Source: Photorhabdus khanii NC19 (GTDB lineage Bacteria; Pseudomonadota; Gammaproteobacteria; Enterobacterales; Enterobacteriaceae). Taken from it: 64,000 nt of DNA. The stretch covers positions 310,091 to 374,090 of the forward strand of contig NZ_AYSJ01000011.1 of assembly GCF_000517265.1 (NCBI RefSeq). The letters are read 5' to 3'. The notes under the pieces were generated by a model, which did no database searches, was not told where the DNA came from, and was given only the letters and a program-made list of their open reading frames with translations. Positions 48,010 to 57,730 of the stretch are shown here, in pieces (within the stretch, counting starts at the first letter, position 1; each line of letters starts with the position of its first letter). A program made the translations under genes and the position numbers.

Positions 48010-48929
48010 CATTTGAGATTTTTAAAATGAAAACCACTTTATCAACAAAAATCACATTACCCGATAATTATCATACCCACGATTTTTTCGCTTTTCACCA
48101 AAGGGATAAACAAAATATCGCTGAAATTGTCGAACAGAATAAGGTCAGAAAAGGGATCTGCTGGGATGGAAAACCGGCTGAATTAATCATAGCGATTGAT
48201 TCGACAATCGCACAGATACAACTCGATATTGATGGCGACACAATAACAAACGCAGATGATCGCCTGCCGGCTTTAGCCTCTCATATGTTAGGGCTTTTAC
48301 AACCTGTTCATCTATTTGAGCTTTTATATAAAGAACATCCGATTATTGGTTCACTTATTTCCAAACAATCAGGTTTAAGAATTTATCAGTCAGCAACCCC
48401 ATTTGAAGCATTAAGCTGGGCTATTATTGGTCAGCAGATCAGCGTCAGTGCTGCTATATCTATTCGCAGACGATTTATTCAGGCAATGGGGGTTCAGCAT
48501 TCTTCCGGGTTATGGTGCTTTCCAACCCCCAGACAAATAATCAACCGTTCAGAAGATGAATTACGCCAATGTGGGTTTTCTGTCAGCAAAGCCAAAGCGC
48601 TACTCCTTTTAAGTCAATTAATTGAATCTGGCGAATTAATATTAGAAATCTCTGATAGTGAACAGAATATTCAACAATTAACCCATAATCTGCTGGCGAT
48701 AAAAGGCATTGGTATGTGGACCATTAATTATGCCCTATTGCGGGGATTTAATTACCTGAACGGTTCATTACATGGTGATGTCGCAGTAAGACGTAATATC
48801 CAGAGGCTAATCAACCAGAATGAGAAAGTTTCCGCAGAACAAGCAGAAAAATGGCTGGCAAATTTCGTTCCCTGGAAAGCCCTATTAGCCGCACATTTAT
48901 GGCGGCAAGAGTTGAGTGCAGGGTATTGA
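48006..48929 (+). CDS. alkA: AlkA-type DNA-3-methyladenine glycosylase II
   Basis: The HhH-GPD glycosylase (about 300 residues) has FEALSWAIIGQQISVSAAIS, the hairpin LLAIKGIGMWTINYALLR and the catalytic aspartate in SLHGDVAVRRN. It removes 3-methyladenine and other alkylated bases. The ORF begins within the ada stop (48006); an internal ATG at 48027 is an equally possible start. Overlap with ada means one adaptive-response operon. Confidence 0.92.
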   Translation: MTFEIFKMKTTLSTKITLPDNYHTHDFFAFHQRDKQNIAEIVEQNKVRKGICWDGKPAELIIAIDSTIAQIQLDIDGDTITNADDRLPALASHMLGLLQPVHLFELLYKEHPIIGSLISKQSGLRIYQSATPFEALSWAIIGQQISVSAAISIRRRFIQAMGVQHSSGLWCFPTPRQIINRSEDELRQCGFSVSKAKALLLLSQLIESGELILEISDSEQNIQQLTHNLLAIKGIGMWTINYALLRGFNYLNGSLHGDVAVRRNIQRLINQNEKVSAEQAEKWLANFVPWKALLAAHLWRQELSAGY

Positions 48930-48974
48930 TAATGATAGATATGACCGTTCAACTCAGAGGAGGAAGGCACTTTG

Positions 48975-50219
48975 ATGAATATTGCAACTAAAAATAAGAT
49001 ACGATTTAACCCTGCTTCTCCAACATTTTCTCAGAATTTGTATCAAATCTATCGGCATATGCAACAGCATCAGCCTATCTTGCGGCTTGGACATACTTGG
49101 GTACTCACTCGTTATCAGGATGTCAGCTATGCGATGAAAGAACCTCGCTTAGGTAACGCTGATATTCTACAGCATTTGCTGACTGAGCTTCAGCGCCAAC
49201 AAATCATGTTAAACCAATCACTACAAAACTTATTACAGAGGTCTTTACTGTTCAAGGAGGGGAATGCCCACCATGTGCATAGGAAGGCATTACAGTCACT
49301 GTTCAGCGGCACATGTTACCAATCGCTAAAGCAACTGATTCAAGAGGAAATAATACGGGTTGTTCAAGCGCTAAAGGGGAACAACCAATTTGATGGTATC
49401 GCGCAGTTAGCCAATCTGATTTGGCCCCGCACTTTTGCTCGTTGGCTTAACCTGACAAGTGAACAACAGGAGATCATCGCTCAAGAAAAGCAAAGTATCC
49501 GTCTATTGTTGGACCCCAGTGAGATTACATTTGCAAGCCTGCAATCGATGATGAAAGCAATGAAAACATTAGATGATCTCTTCAACCAGTTGTTGAACAT
49601 GCATTTTGCAGGCCGAGAATCGCTGTTTTTTACAGCCCTCTCATTAGGGTATCACCAAGACCACGATGCATTGAGGCACTTCTTCAGTACAGATTGCATC
49701 ACGCTCATAATAGGCGGAAGTGAAACGGGCGAGGCGCTTATTGGTAACCTGATTCAGGAGGTCGCAATGGATGCAACCCTTCAACAACGTCTCCGTGAGG
49801 ATCCGGCATTGATACGACTCGCCGTTCAGGAAACCATGCGCTATGAGTCACCTCTACAAATGGCACGCCGTACTGTTCTTAAGCCTCTATCGTTCCACGG
49901 TAGAACACTGAAAGAGGGGGATAGCGTATTACTTTGTCTCGGGGCAGCAAATCGTGATGAGCAACAATTCAATGACGCAGGACGTTTTATTATGGGAAGA
50001 AAAGACGGTCAGCGACATTTGGGATTTGGTGTTGGTATACACCAGTGTATTGGGCAATTACTGGCTCAATTTCAAGCAGAAAGTACATGTGAAGCTATGC
50101 TCCGTATTTTGCCGCCATTTGTCATGGCCGCACCAGGGCAATGGCAACAAAATAACCGGATGTTGCGAGCATTGGATGTGTTGCCACTGACAACGTCTTT
50201 CGGCTATTTGAAAGGATAG
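48975..50219 (+). CDS. Cytochrome P450
   Basis: The 414-residue soluble bacterial P450 has an I-helix GGSETGE, the K-helix ExxR in ETMRYESP, and the heme loop HLGFGVGIHQCIGQLLA with its Cys ligand (about residue 360). AGGAGG precedes the ATG at 48975. Redox partners are not encoded nearby. It follows alkA by 45 bases but belongs logically to secondary metabolism. Sequence type (short N-terminus, R-x-L-x-x-A motifs) suggests a CYP107-like natural-product enzyme, a weak inference. Confidence 0.93.
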   Translation: MNIATKNKIRFNPASPTFSQNLYQIYRHMQQHQPILRLGHTWVLTRYQDVSYAMKEPRLGNADILQHLLTELQRQQIMLNQSLQNLLQRSLLFKEGNAHHVHRKALQSLFSGTCYQSLKQLIQEEIIRVVQALKGNNQFDGIAQLANLIWPRTFARWLNLTSEQQEIIAQEKQSIRLLLDPSEITFASLQSMMKAMKTLDDLFNQLLNMHFAGRESLFFTALSLGYHQDHDALRHFFSTDCITLIIGGSETGEALIGNLIQEVAMDATLQQRLREDPALIRLAVQETMRYESPLQMARRTVLKPLSFHGRTLKEGDSVLLCLGAANRDEQQFNDAGRFIMGRKDGQRHLGFGVGIHQCIGQLLAQFQAESTCEAMLRILPPFVMAAPGQWQQNNRMLRALDVLPLTTSFGYLKG

Positions 50220-50310
50220 ATATTACTATTTATCATAGGCAGGAGCTATCTACAGAGTGCAGTGATTATCCTGAGTTTTGCATCAGTCGTCGTTCATCAC
50301 GGGATAGTAA

Positions 50311-50340
50311 ATGCTATGATTGGTATAACTCAGTCCGGTT
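50311..50340 (+). repeat. Left copy of imperfect direct repeat flanking the hsd island
   Basis: ATGCTATGATTGGTATAACT plus ten more bases matches the sequence at 58752-58781 at 25 of 30 positions, same orientation, 8.4 kb apart. Bases just beyond (TTTTC...GCCGT) are also similar. Candidate island boundary. Confidence 0.6.
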
Positions 50341-50394
50341 GGGTTGATGTTTTCTTTTTAGCCGTTGATTAGATCGCTCAAACCGGATTGAGTT
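50327..50394. repeat. Inverted repeat beside the left direct repeat
   Basis: AACTCAGTCCGGTT and AACCGGATTGAGTT pair at 13 of 14 positions with a 40-base spacer. A terminator for the P450 transcript or the ends of a small decayed element are both possible. Confidence 0.5.
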
Positions 50395-50426
50395 CCCTCA
50401 AATGATCTATTATTTGACGCAGCCAT

Positions 50427-50672
50427 TTAGAACGACTTTACAAATAGTTCTCCTATCCCCAAGGCAGGTGACATAACGAAACATTCTCCTCTCTTCAACC
50501 CTATGCATAGACACTTCTTGATATCCAGCCTCTTTTTATCTAATTTAGCTAGATTATCTATCACGCCTGTATTATCAGGTGCAATATAAGCGAACAAGGA
50601 ATCTACAACAGCATCAAACTCACCCTTGCAAGAAGCCCTCGTGATCAGTACACCGTAGAAAGACTTTTGCAA
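50427..50672 (-). CDS. Hypothetical 81-residue ORF
   Basis: A TTG start reads MQKSFYGVLITRASCKGEFD and ends GIGELFVKSF. No family recognised, no clear ribosome-binding site. It could be the C-terminal remnant of a larger gene lost when the hsd island entered, or chance. Confidence 0.25.
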   Translation of the reverse strand: MQKSFYGVLITRASCKGEFDAVVDSLFAYIAPDNTGVIDNLAKLDKKRLDIKKCLCIGLKRGECFVMSPALGIGELFVKSF

Positions 50673-50743
50673 AGGAGTAGACCTACGTACGCCAAAGCTT
50701 TGGCAAATAATTCAGTAAGATATGCAATTTAACGGACACAACA

Positions 50744-53158
50744 ATGGCAATCAAAAAGTCTGAACTCTATTCCTCCCTTTGGGCCTCCTGTGATGAACTG
50801 CGTGGCGGTATGGATGCCAGCCAGTACAAAGACTACGTACTCACCCTGCTGTTCATGAAATATGTCTCTGACAAATACAAAGGCAACCCCTACGGCATGA
50901 TTGTAGTGCCGAAGGGAGCAAGCTTTGACGATATGGTGGCACTGAAGGGCGACAAAGAGGTTGGCGATAAGATTAACAAAATTATCAATGCACTCGCCGA
51001 AGAAAACGATCTGAAAGGTGTTATTGATGTTGCGGACTTCAACGATGAAGACCGGCTTGGCAAAGATAAGGAAAAAATCGATCGCCTGTCTAAGCTGATC
51101 GGGATTTTTGAAGGTCTCGACCTTTCAGCCAACCGTGCAGACGGCGACGATCTACTGGGCGATGCTTATGAATATTTGATGCGCCACTTCGCTACAGAAT
51201 CAGGGAAAAGCAAAGGACAATTTTACACTCCGGCAGAAGTCTCGCGTATTCTGGCCAAAGTTCTTGGCATCAATGCCAACACACCTCAGGATGCAACGGT
51301 CTACGATCCCACCTGTGGTTCTGGTTCTCTGTTGTTAAAAGCCAGCGATGAAGCACCCCGCGGATTGTCGATCTTCGGTCAGGAGATGGATAACGCCACC
51401 AGTGCTTTGGCGCGCATGAACATGATTCTACATGACAATGCCACCGCAAAAATCTGGAAGGGCAACACCATCAGCGATCCACAGTGGAAAGACGCCAACG
51501 GTAAACTCAAGACCTTTGACTTTGCGGTAGCTAACCCGCCTTTCTCCAACAAAAATTGGACCAGTGGGATTAACCCGAAAGAAGATGAATTTGACCGTTT
51601 TACCTGGGGAATTCCACCGGAGAAGAACGGCGACTACACCTTTTTACTGCATATCATTAAAAGTTTGAAAAGCACTGGTAAGGGCGCGGTTATTCTGCCT
51701 CATGGCGTGTTGTTCCGTGGTAACGCAGAAGCCCGTATCCGCGAAAACCTGCTTAAGCAGGGCTATATCAAAGGCATCATTGGCTTGCCTGCCAACCTGT
51801 TCTACGGTACCGGCATCCCAGCCTGCATCATCGTGATTGATAAAGAGCATGCGCACAGTCGCAAAAGCATCTTTATGATTGATGCCAGTAAAGGCTTTAT
51901 GAAGGATGGCAACAAAAACCGTCTGCGTAGTCAGGACATTCACAAAATTGTGGATGTCTTCAATCACCAGCGAAAATTGCCACGTTTTAGCCGCATGGTG
52001 CCTCTGAACGAGATTGCTGATAACGATTATAACCTGAATATTCCGCGTTATATCGATTCCAGCGAACCGGAAGATTTGCACGATCTCAGTGCCCATCTGC
52101 AAGGTGGAATACCAAACCGTGATATTGATGCGCTACAACATTACTGGCAGGTATTCCCAAGCATCCGCGCCACTTTGTTTAGCGATGCCCGCGAAGGCTA
52201 TAGTCAGGCGCTGATCGCTGCCAATAAGATCAAATCGACCATTCTGGAACATCAGGAGTTTAAAGATTTCGCTGCCCGCAGCCTGCTGCCTTTCAAATCC
52301 TGGATCGCTCAAATTGCATTGCAGGAGATCCGCAGGGGTGATAATCCCAAGCAGTTGATTGATGAAACCTCTGAAGTGCTGCTGGAAAAGTACGCCAATA
52401 CCGATCTGCTGGACAAATACAATGTCTATCAGATTCTGATGGACTACTGGGCAGATACCATGCAAGACGATATCTATGTGCTGATACAGGATGGCTGGTG
52501 TGCAGGTAAAGTGCTGCGTGAACTGATGACGAAGAAAGGTGAAAAGCTGAAGGAAACCCCAGATTTGGTTATCAATAAAACTAAATATAAAGCAGAACTT
52601 ATTCCACCAGCGTTGATTGTCACTCATTACTTCCAGCAACAGCAGAACCACATCAACCAACTTCAAGCGGATATGGATACCGCCACACAAGAACTAGAAA
52701 GCTTTATCGAAGAGCACTCCGGTGATGACGGCTTACTGAATGATGCTCTGAACGATAAAGATAAAGTGACAAAAGCCAGCGTTACCGCTCGCTTGAAAAT
52801 GACCAACGATCAAGAAGAAAAAGCTGTGCTTAAACAGGCTAAATCTCTGTTTGAGCAGGAAGCCGATGCAAAAAAAGTGCTCAAAGAAGCACAGGACAAG
52901 CTGGATATCACCGTGGCTAAACATTACCCCACTTTGACAGACGACGAAATCAAGATGTTAGTCGTACAAGATAAATGGCTGGCGACACTGCAAGCCAATA
53001 TCAAAGCCGAAATTGAGCATATTATCCAACAGTTAGCTAACCGGGTTAAAGAGTTGGAAGAGCGCTATGCCGAACCACTGCCAACGTTAACCCAGTCCGT
53101 GGAAACATTAAGCGACAAAGTCGCAGAGCATTTGAAAGCGATGGGGCTGGCGTGGTGA
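50744..53158 (+). CDS. hsdM: Type I restriction-modification methyltransferase subunit HsdM
   Basis: The 804-residue protein starts MAIKKSELYSSLWASCDELR. It has an HsdM N-terminal helical domain, the SAM-binding motif DPTCGSGSLLLKA (about residue 188) and the N6-adenine motif NPPFSNKNW (about 264). GQFYTPAEVSRILAKVL links them. A long C-terminal coiled-coil region (about 650-800), more extended than in EcoKI HsdM, may contact HsdS. It methylates adenines in a bipartite target. The last bases overlap hsdS. Confidence 0.95.
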   Translation: MAIKKSELYSSLWASCDELRGGMDASQYKDYVLTLLFMKYVSDKYKGNPYGMIVVPKGASFDDMVALKGDKEVGDKINKIINALAEENDLKGVIDVADFNDEDRLGKDKEKIDRLSKLIGIFEGLDLSANRADGDDLLGDAYEYLMRHFATESGKSKGQFYTPAEVSRILAKVLGINANTPQDATVYDPTCGSGSLLLKASDEAPRGLSIFGQEMDNATSALARMNMILHDNATAKIWKGNTISDPQWKDANGKLKTFDFAVANPPFSNKNWTSGINPKEDEFDRFTWGIPPEKNGDYTFLLHIIKSLKSTGKGAVILPHGVLFRGNAEARIRENLLKQGYIKGIIGLPANLFYGTGIPACIIVIDKEHAHSRKSIFMIDASKGFMKDGNKNRLRSQDIHKIVDVFNHQRKLPRFSRMVPLNEIADNDYNLNIPRYIDSSEPEDLHDLSAHLQGGIPNRDIDALQHYWQVFPSIRATLFSDAREGYSQALIAANKIKSTILEHQEFKDFAARSLLPFKSWIAQIALQEIRRGDNPKQLIDETSEVLLEKYANTDLLDKYNVYQILMDYWADTMQDDIYVLIQDGWCAGKVLRELMTKKGEKLKETPDLVINKTKYKAELIPPALIVTHYFQQQQNHINQLQADMDTATQELESFIEEHSGDDGLLNDALNDKDKVTKASVTARLKMTNDQEEKAVLKQAKSLFEQEADAKKVLKEAQDKLDITVAKHYPTLTDDEIKMLVVQDKWLATLQANIKAEIEHIIQQLANRVKELEERYAEPLPTLTQSVETLSDKVAEHLKAMGLAW

Positions 53159-54456
53159 TAATGGTAGATAGGGATCAGGCTGTGGAAATTCATTCGCTAA
53201 ATGCCTCAAAGCACAGCGTACCGGTTGGCTATAAGCAGACAGAAGTGGGGATGATTCCAGAGGATTGGAAGGTTATTGATTTTGGAGATTTATTTGAAAC
53301 CCAATTCTCTAAAAAGGAAATCAAAGCAAATGAACTTGTATCATTTGTAGGAATGCAAGACGTCAGTGAAAATGCGCAGTTAATTAATTATTGGACTGTT
53401 CCATATTCCCAATTAAAAACTGGACTCACCTATTTTGAACGAGGGGATGTACTTGTCGCGAAAATTACTCCATGTTTCGAAAACGGAAAAGGGTGTCTTT
53501 CTGATAAAATAACGGAAGAAATAGGATATGGGAGTACGGAATTTCATGTTTTAAGGGCTCATGAAAAGTCTGATTCTAAATTTATCTATTATATTACAAC
53601 TAAAAATAAATTTAGATTTGATTTACAATCTGAAATGGTAGGGAGTGCCGGCCATCGCAGAGTTCCTCTTTCTGCAATTCATGCCTATAAAATACCTTGT
53701 CCACTGACTAAAGAAGAACAAACCGCTATCGCCAATGCTCTATCCGATGTCGATTCCCTGCTCAATGAACTAGAAAAACTGATCGCCAAAAAACAAGCCA
53801 TCAAAACCGCCACTATGCAGCAACTGTTGACCGGCAAGACCCGTTTGCCGCAATTTGCTTCGTGCAAGGATGGTACGACTAAGAGCTATAAAACCAGTGA
53901 GTTGGGGGAGATCCCGGAAGATTGGACAGTAGCTCCTTTCAATAGTTTTTTAAAAATAAAACATGGAAGAAACCAGAAATTAGTTGAATCCCTTGATGGT
54001 CAGTATCCGATATTTGCATCGGGAGGGCAGATTGGTAGAGCAAACTCATTTTTATATGATAAACCTTCAGTATTAATAGGACGTAAAGGAACTATTGATA
54101 AACCCAGATATTTGAATGAGCCATTTTGGACAGTTGATACACTTTTTTATTCAGAAATATCCGAATCAGTAAATGAGAAGTTTATTTTTTATAAATTCTG
54201 TATGGTTGACTGGATGAAATATAACGAAGCATCTGGTGTACCCAGCCTAAACACAAGCACAATCGAAAGTGTGTTAGCGGCATTTCCTGAGAGAAAAGAA
54301 CAAACCGCCATCGTCACTATCCTTTCCGATATGGACGAAGAAATTCAATCCTTGCGGCAACGTCTGGACAAAACCCGCCAGATTAAACAGGGAATGATGC
54401 AGGAACTGCTGACGGGTAAAACACGTCTGGTTAAGCCAACGCAGCAAAGGAATTAG
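53152..54456 (+). CDS. hsdS: Type I specificity subunit HsdS
   Basis: The protein (434 residues from GTG 53152; ATG at 53161 also possible) has two target-recognition half-domains. Each starts with a GxIPEDW motif (GMIPEDWKV, then GEIPEDWTV) and ends with a conserved helix (IANALSDVDSLLNELEKLI...LLTGKTRL, then IVTILSDMDEEIQSLRQRL...LLTGKTRL). The repeated linkers set the spacing between half-sites. Overlap with hsdM shows coupling. The recognition sequence cannot be read. Confidence 0.94.
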   Translation: MVIMVDRDQAVEIHSLNASKHSVPVGYKQTEVGMIPEDWKVIDFGDLFETQFSKKEIKANELVSFVGMQDVSENAQLINYWTVPYSQLKTGLTYFERGDVLVAKITPCFENGKGCLSDKITEEIGYGSTEFHVLRAHEKSDSKFIYYITTKNKFRFDLQSEMVGSAGHRRVPLSAIHAYKIPCPLTKEEQTAIANALSDVDSLLNELEKLIAKKQAIKTATMQQLLTGKTRLPQFASCKDGTTKSYKTSELGEIPEDWTVAPFNSFLKIKHGRNQKLVESLDGQYPIFASGGQIGRANSFLYDKPSVLIGRKGTIDKPRYLNEPFWTVDTLFYSEISESVNEKFIFYKFCMVDWMKYNEASGVPSLNTSTIESVLAAFPERKEQTAIVTILSDMDEEIQSLRQRLDKTRQIKQGMMQELLTGKTRLVKPTQQRN

Positions 54457-54472
54457 CCTACGTCAAAGATGA

Positions 54473-54610
54473 ACTGGCAGAGGCCGATCAAAAGTAAAAG
54501 GCGTGATCATTACACTGGAGGATGATATACGCCTGCGCCGCACATTAAGCGTGGCGAATAATATTGATTTTTATCGTTACCAGGTTAGTTTCAAGTTAAT
54601 GAAGGATTAA
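54473..54610 (+). pseudogene. Open C-terminal fragment of an unknown gene between hsdS and hsdR
   Basis: A stop-bounded frame reads KVKGVIITLEDDIRLRRTLS, then VANNIDFYRYQVSFKLMKD to a stop. It looks like the end of a folded alpha/beta domain, reminiscent of nuclease C-termini, but I recognise no family with confidence. No start codon or ribosome-binding site suits it, so it is likely a relic of a gene once part of the operon. Confidence 0.4.
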
Positions 54611-54634
54611 GCACACAACGTAAAGGAGAGCGGT

Positions 54635-57600
54635 ATGTCAGTGGTAGGCCAGCGTGAAAAGGCAACACAGGATCGGCTTATAGGTTTTTTCCAGCGCGAT
54701 CTTGGTTACCGCTATTTGGGGAATTGGCAGGACAGAGATAACAATAAAAATATCGATATTGACCTGCTGACCAAATGGCTAAAAAAACGCGGTGTCAGTA
54801 ATGCTTTAATCACCAAAACCATCCGTCAGTTGGATATCGCTGCTGCCCTGGGAGAAGGTAAGAAGCTTTATTACGCCAATAAGGATGTCTATCGCTTACT
54901 GCGTTACGGTGTAAAAGACAAAGAAGGTGCCGGAGAGCAAAATCAAACTGTCTGGCTTATCGACTGGCAGAATCCGCAAGCCAACGATTTTGCCATTGCA
55001 GAAGAAGTTTCGGTCAACGGCGAGAATAAAAAACGTCCGGATATCGTGATTTACGTCAACGGTATCGCGCTGGGTGTGCTGGAGCTAAAGCGTTCCTCGG
55101 TAAATCTGAGTGAGGGCATTCACCAAAACCTGGATAATCAGAAAAAAGATTTTATCCGCAATTTCTTTACCACTATACAGCTTGCTATGGCTGGTAATGA
55201 CACTCAAGGATTACGTTACGGCACCATTGAAACACCGGAGAAATACTATCTTGAATGGAAAGAGGATATAGAAAATCCCTATCCATCCAAGCTGGATTTT
55301 CATTTAAGTTGTATCTGCAATAAATCACGTTTCCTGCAAATTATTCACGACTTTATTGTGTTTGATTCCGGGGTGAAGAAAATCTGCCGGCACAATCAAT
55401 ATCTTGGTATTCAGTCAGCAAAACAGCACATTGCCCGGCGCGAAGGAGGCATTATCTGGCATACTCAGGGGTCAGGCAAAAGCCTGACGATGGTCTGGCT
55501 GGCTAAATGGATCCGGGAAAACACGCAAAACTCCAGAGTATTGATCATCACCGATCGTACTGAGCTGGATGAACAAATCGAAAAAGTATTTACCGGTGTT
55601 GAAGAAGAGATCTATCGCACCAAAAGTGGCGCTGACTTGATTGCTACACTGAATCAGCCTAATCCCTGGCTGGTCTGCTCACTGGTGCATAAATTTGGCC
55701 GCCGCAGTGAGTCTGAAGACAGTGCAGCAACAGAAGCATTTATTGCCGAGTTAAGACAATCTCTCACTAAAGAATTTCGCCCGAAGGGTGACTTATTTGT
55801 TTTTGTAGATGAATGTCATCGTACCCAATCGGGTAAATTACACGAGGCGATGAAATCCATTCTTCCGGAGTCCATGTTTATCGGTTTTACCGGTACGCCA
55901 CTGATGAAAAAAGATAAGAAAAAGTCAGTAGAAGTATTCGGACCTTATATTCATACCTATAAATTCGATGAGGCAGTTGCCGACGGAGTGGTTTTAGATC
56001 TGCGCTATGAAGCGCGGGATATTGACCAGCACATCACCTCGCAGAAAAAAGTCGATGACTGGTTCGAAGCCAAAACCAGTGGTTTGTCGAATCTGGCTAA
56101 AACCCAACTGAAGCAAAAATGGGGTTCAATGCAGAAACTCCTATCCAGCAAATCACGCTTAGAGCAAATCGTTAACGATATTCTGCTGGACATGGATACT
56201 CGTCCCAGACTAATGGATGGCCGGGGCAATGCCCTGTTTGTGTGTTCCAGTGTTTATCAAGCCTGCAAAGCTTATGAAATGTTCAGCAGAAGCGATCTAT
56301 CTGGCAAAGTGGCCATTGTCACCAGTTTTCAGCCGACACCATCCAGTATAAAAGGCGAAGAAACTGGCGCAGGCCTGACGGAAAAACTCTTTAAATACGA
56401 TATCTATCGCAAAATGTTGGCTGACTATTTCGAGCAAAACGAGAACGAAGCCGCCAGCCGGGTTGAAGAGTTTGAAAAGGAAGTTAAAAAAAGTTTTATT
56501 GATGAACCCGGCCAAATGCGCTTGCTGATCGTAGTGGAAAAACTGCTCACCGGTTTTGATGCACCCCCAGCCACTTATTTGTATATCGACAAAAAAATGG
56601 CCGATCACAACCTGTTCCAGGCTATATGTCGCGTTAACCGTCTGGATGGTGATGATAAAGAATACGGCTATATCATTGACTACAAAGACCTGTTCCGTTC
56701 ACTGGATAAAGCTATCACCGATTATACCGCCGGGGCTTTTGACGGCTATGACAAAGAAGATGTAGCCGGATTACTCAAGGACCGACTGGAGCAAGCAAGG
56801 CTTGATCTGGAAAATGCACTGGAAATGGTCCGAAGCCTATGCGAACCGGTGAAAGAGCCACGCCATACGCAAGACTATATCCATTATTTCTGCGGTGAAT
56901 CAGGCCTTAATCAGAATGAATTAACCGAGAAGGAAGCGTTACGACTGACGCTGTACCAACATGTCGCCAGATTGCTACGGGCCTTTGCCAATATCGCCAA
57001 TGAAATGCCCGATGCAGGTTACTCTGTCGCAAATATTGAGAAAGTACGGGCAGAGGTGGCGCATTATGAAAAAGTGCGCAGTGAGGTGAAGCTGGCCAGT
57101 GGTGATCTGCTAGATATGAAGCGCTTTGAGCCTGCTATGCGCCATCTGCTTGATATGTATATTCGCGCAGATGACAGCAAGGTGCTGATGGACTTTGAAG
57201 AATTGAGTCTGATTGAACTGATTGTTGAGAAAAGCGCTGATGCGCTGGATGAGCTACCTGAGGATATTCGTAACAATCAAGAGTCGATGGCCGAAACCAT
57301 CGAGAACAACGTGCGCAGAACCATCGTTGATGAAAACGCGGTTAACCCCAAATACTACGACAGAATGTCAGTATTGCTAAACGAGCTGATCACGCTGCGT
57401 CGGCAACAGGCCATTGATTACAAAGTGTACCTCCAATACATCATGGAGCTTGCAAAACAGGTGGTTCGCCCGGGGCAAAGTAACAGGGCTTCTTATCCTC
57501 CCTCAATGGATACACAAGCAAAGCGAGCCTTTTACGATAACTTTGGTCAGGATGAAGTTCTGGCAACCAAAATAGACAGCACGATTCGTTACACCAAAAA

Positions 57601-57730
57601 AGCAGATTGGGTGGGAGATCGTTTTAAAGAACGTGAGATCGCCAATGCCGTTCGCGAAGAAACAGCTAGCTATAATGTTGATATACCTAGCATTATGGAG
57701 CTAGCTAAAGCACAAAAGGATTACCATTAA
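54635..57730 (+). CDS. hsdR: Type I restriction endonuclease subunit HsdR
   Basis: The 1031-residue protein has the PD-ExK nuclease signature RPDIVIYVNGIALGVLELK (about residues 143-161), then SF2 translocase motifs: Walker A HTQGSGKSLTMVW, DECH (VDECHRTQSG), GFTGTPL and QAICRVNR. A C-terminal helical domain contacts HsdM. It cleaves unmethylated DNA after ATP-driven translocation. AAAGGAGAG precedes the ATG. The downstream gene starts in its stop (TAATG). Confidence 0.95.
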   Translation: MSVVGQREKATQDRLIGFFQRDLGYRYLGNWQDRDNNKNIDIDLLTKWLKKRGVSNALITKTIRQLDIAAALGEGKKLYYANKDVYRLLRYGVKDKEGAGEQNQTVWLIDWQNPQANDFAIAEEVSVNGENKKRPDIVIYVNGIALGVLELKRSSVNLSEGIHQNLDNQKKDFIRNFFTTIQLAMAGNDTQGLRYGTIETPEKYYLEWKEDIENPYPSKLDFHLSCICNKSRFLQIIHDFIVFDSGVKKICRHNQYLGIQSAKQHIARREGGIIWHTQGSGKSLTMVWLAKWIRENTQNSRVLIITDRTELDEQIEKVFTGVEEEIYRTKSGADLIATLNQPNPWLVCSLVHKFGRRSESEDSAATEAFIAELRQSLTKEFRPKGDLFVFVDECHRTQSGKLHEAMKSILPESMFIGFTGTPLMKKDKKKSVEVFGPYIHTYKFDEAVADGVVLDLRYEARDIDQHITSQKKVDDWFEAKTSGLSNLAKTQLKQKWGSMQKLLSSKSRLEQIVNDILLDMDTRPRLMDGRGNALFVCSSVYQACKAYEMFSRSDLSGKVAIVTSFQPTPSSIKGEETGAGLTEKLFKYDIYRKMLADYFEQNENEAASRVEEFEKEVKKSFIDEPGQMRLLIVVEKLLTGFDAPPATYLYIDKKMADHNLFQAICRVNRLDGDDKEYGYIIDYKDLFRSLDKAITDYTAGAFDGYDKEDVAGLLKDRLEQARLDLENALEMVRSLCEPVKEPRHTQDYIHYFCGESGLNQNELTEKEALRLTLYQHVARLLRAFANIANEMPDAGYSVANIEKVRAEVAHYEKVRSEVKLASGDLLDMKRFEPAMRHLLDMYIRADDSKVLMDFEELSLIELIVEKSADALDELPEDIRNNQESMAETIENNVRRTIVDENAVNPKYYDRMSVLLNELITLRRQQAIDYKVYLQYIMELAKQVVRPGQSNRASYPPSMDTQAKRAFYDNFGQDEVLATKIDSTIRYTKKADWVGDRFKEREIANAVREETASYNVDIPSIMELAKAQKDYH

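Larger units (their letters stand above)
50220..50426. other. Gap after the P450 gene with direct and inverted repeats
   Basis: It contains the left copy of a 30-base direct repeat (50311-50340) and an inverted repeat AACTCAGTCCGGTT / AACCGGATTGAGTT (50327-50394). No coding feature is supported. It marks the left edge of the restriction island. Confidence 0.5.
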
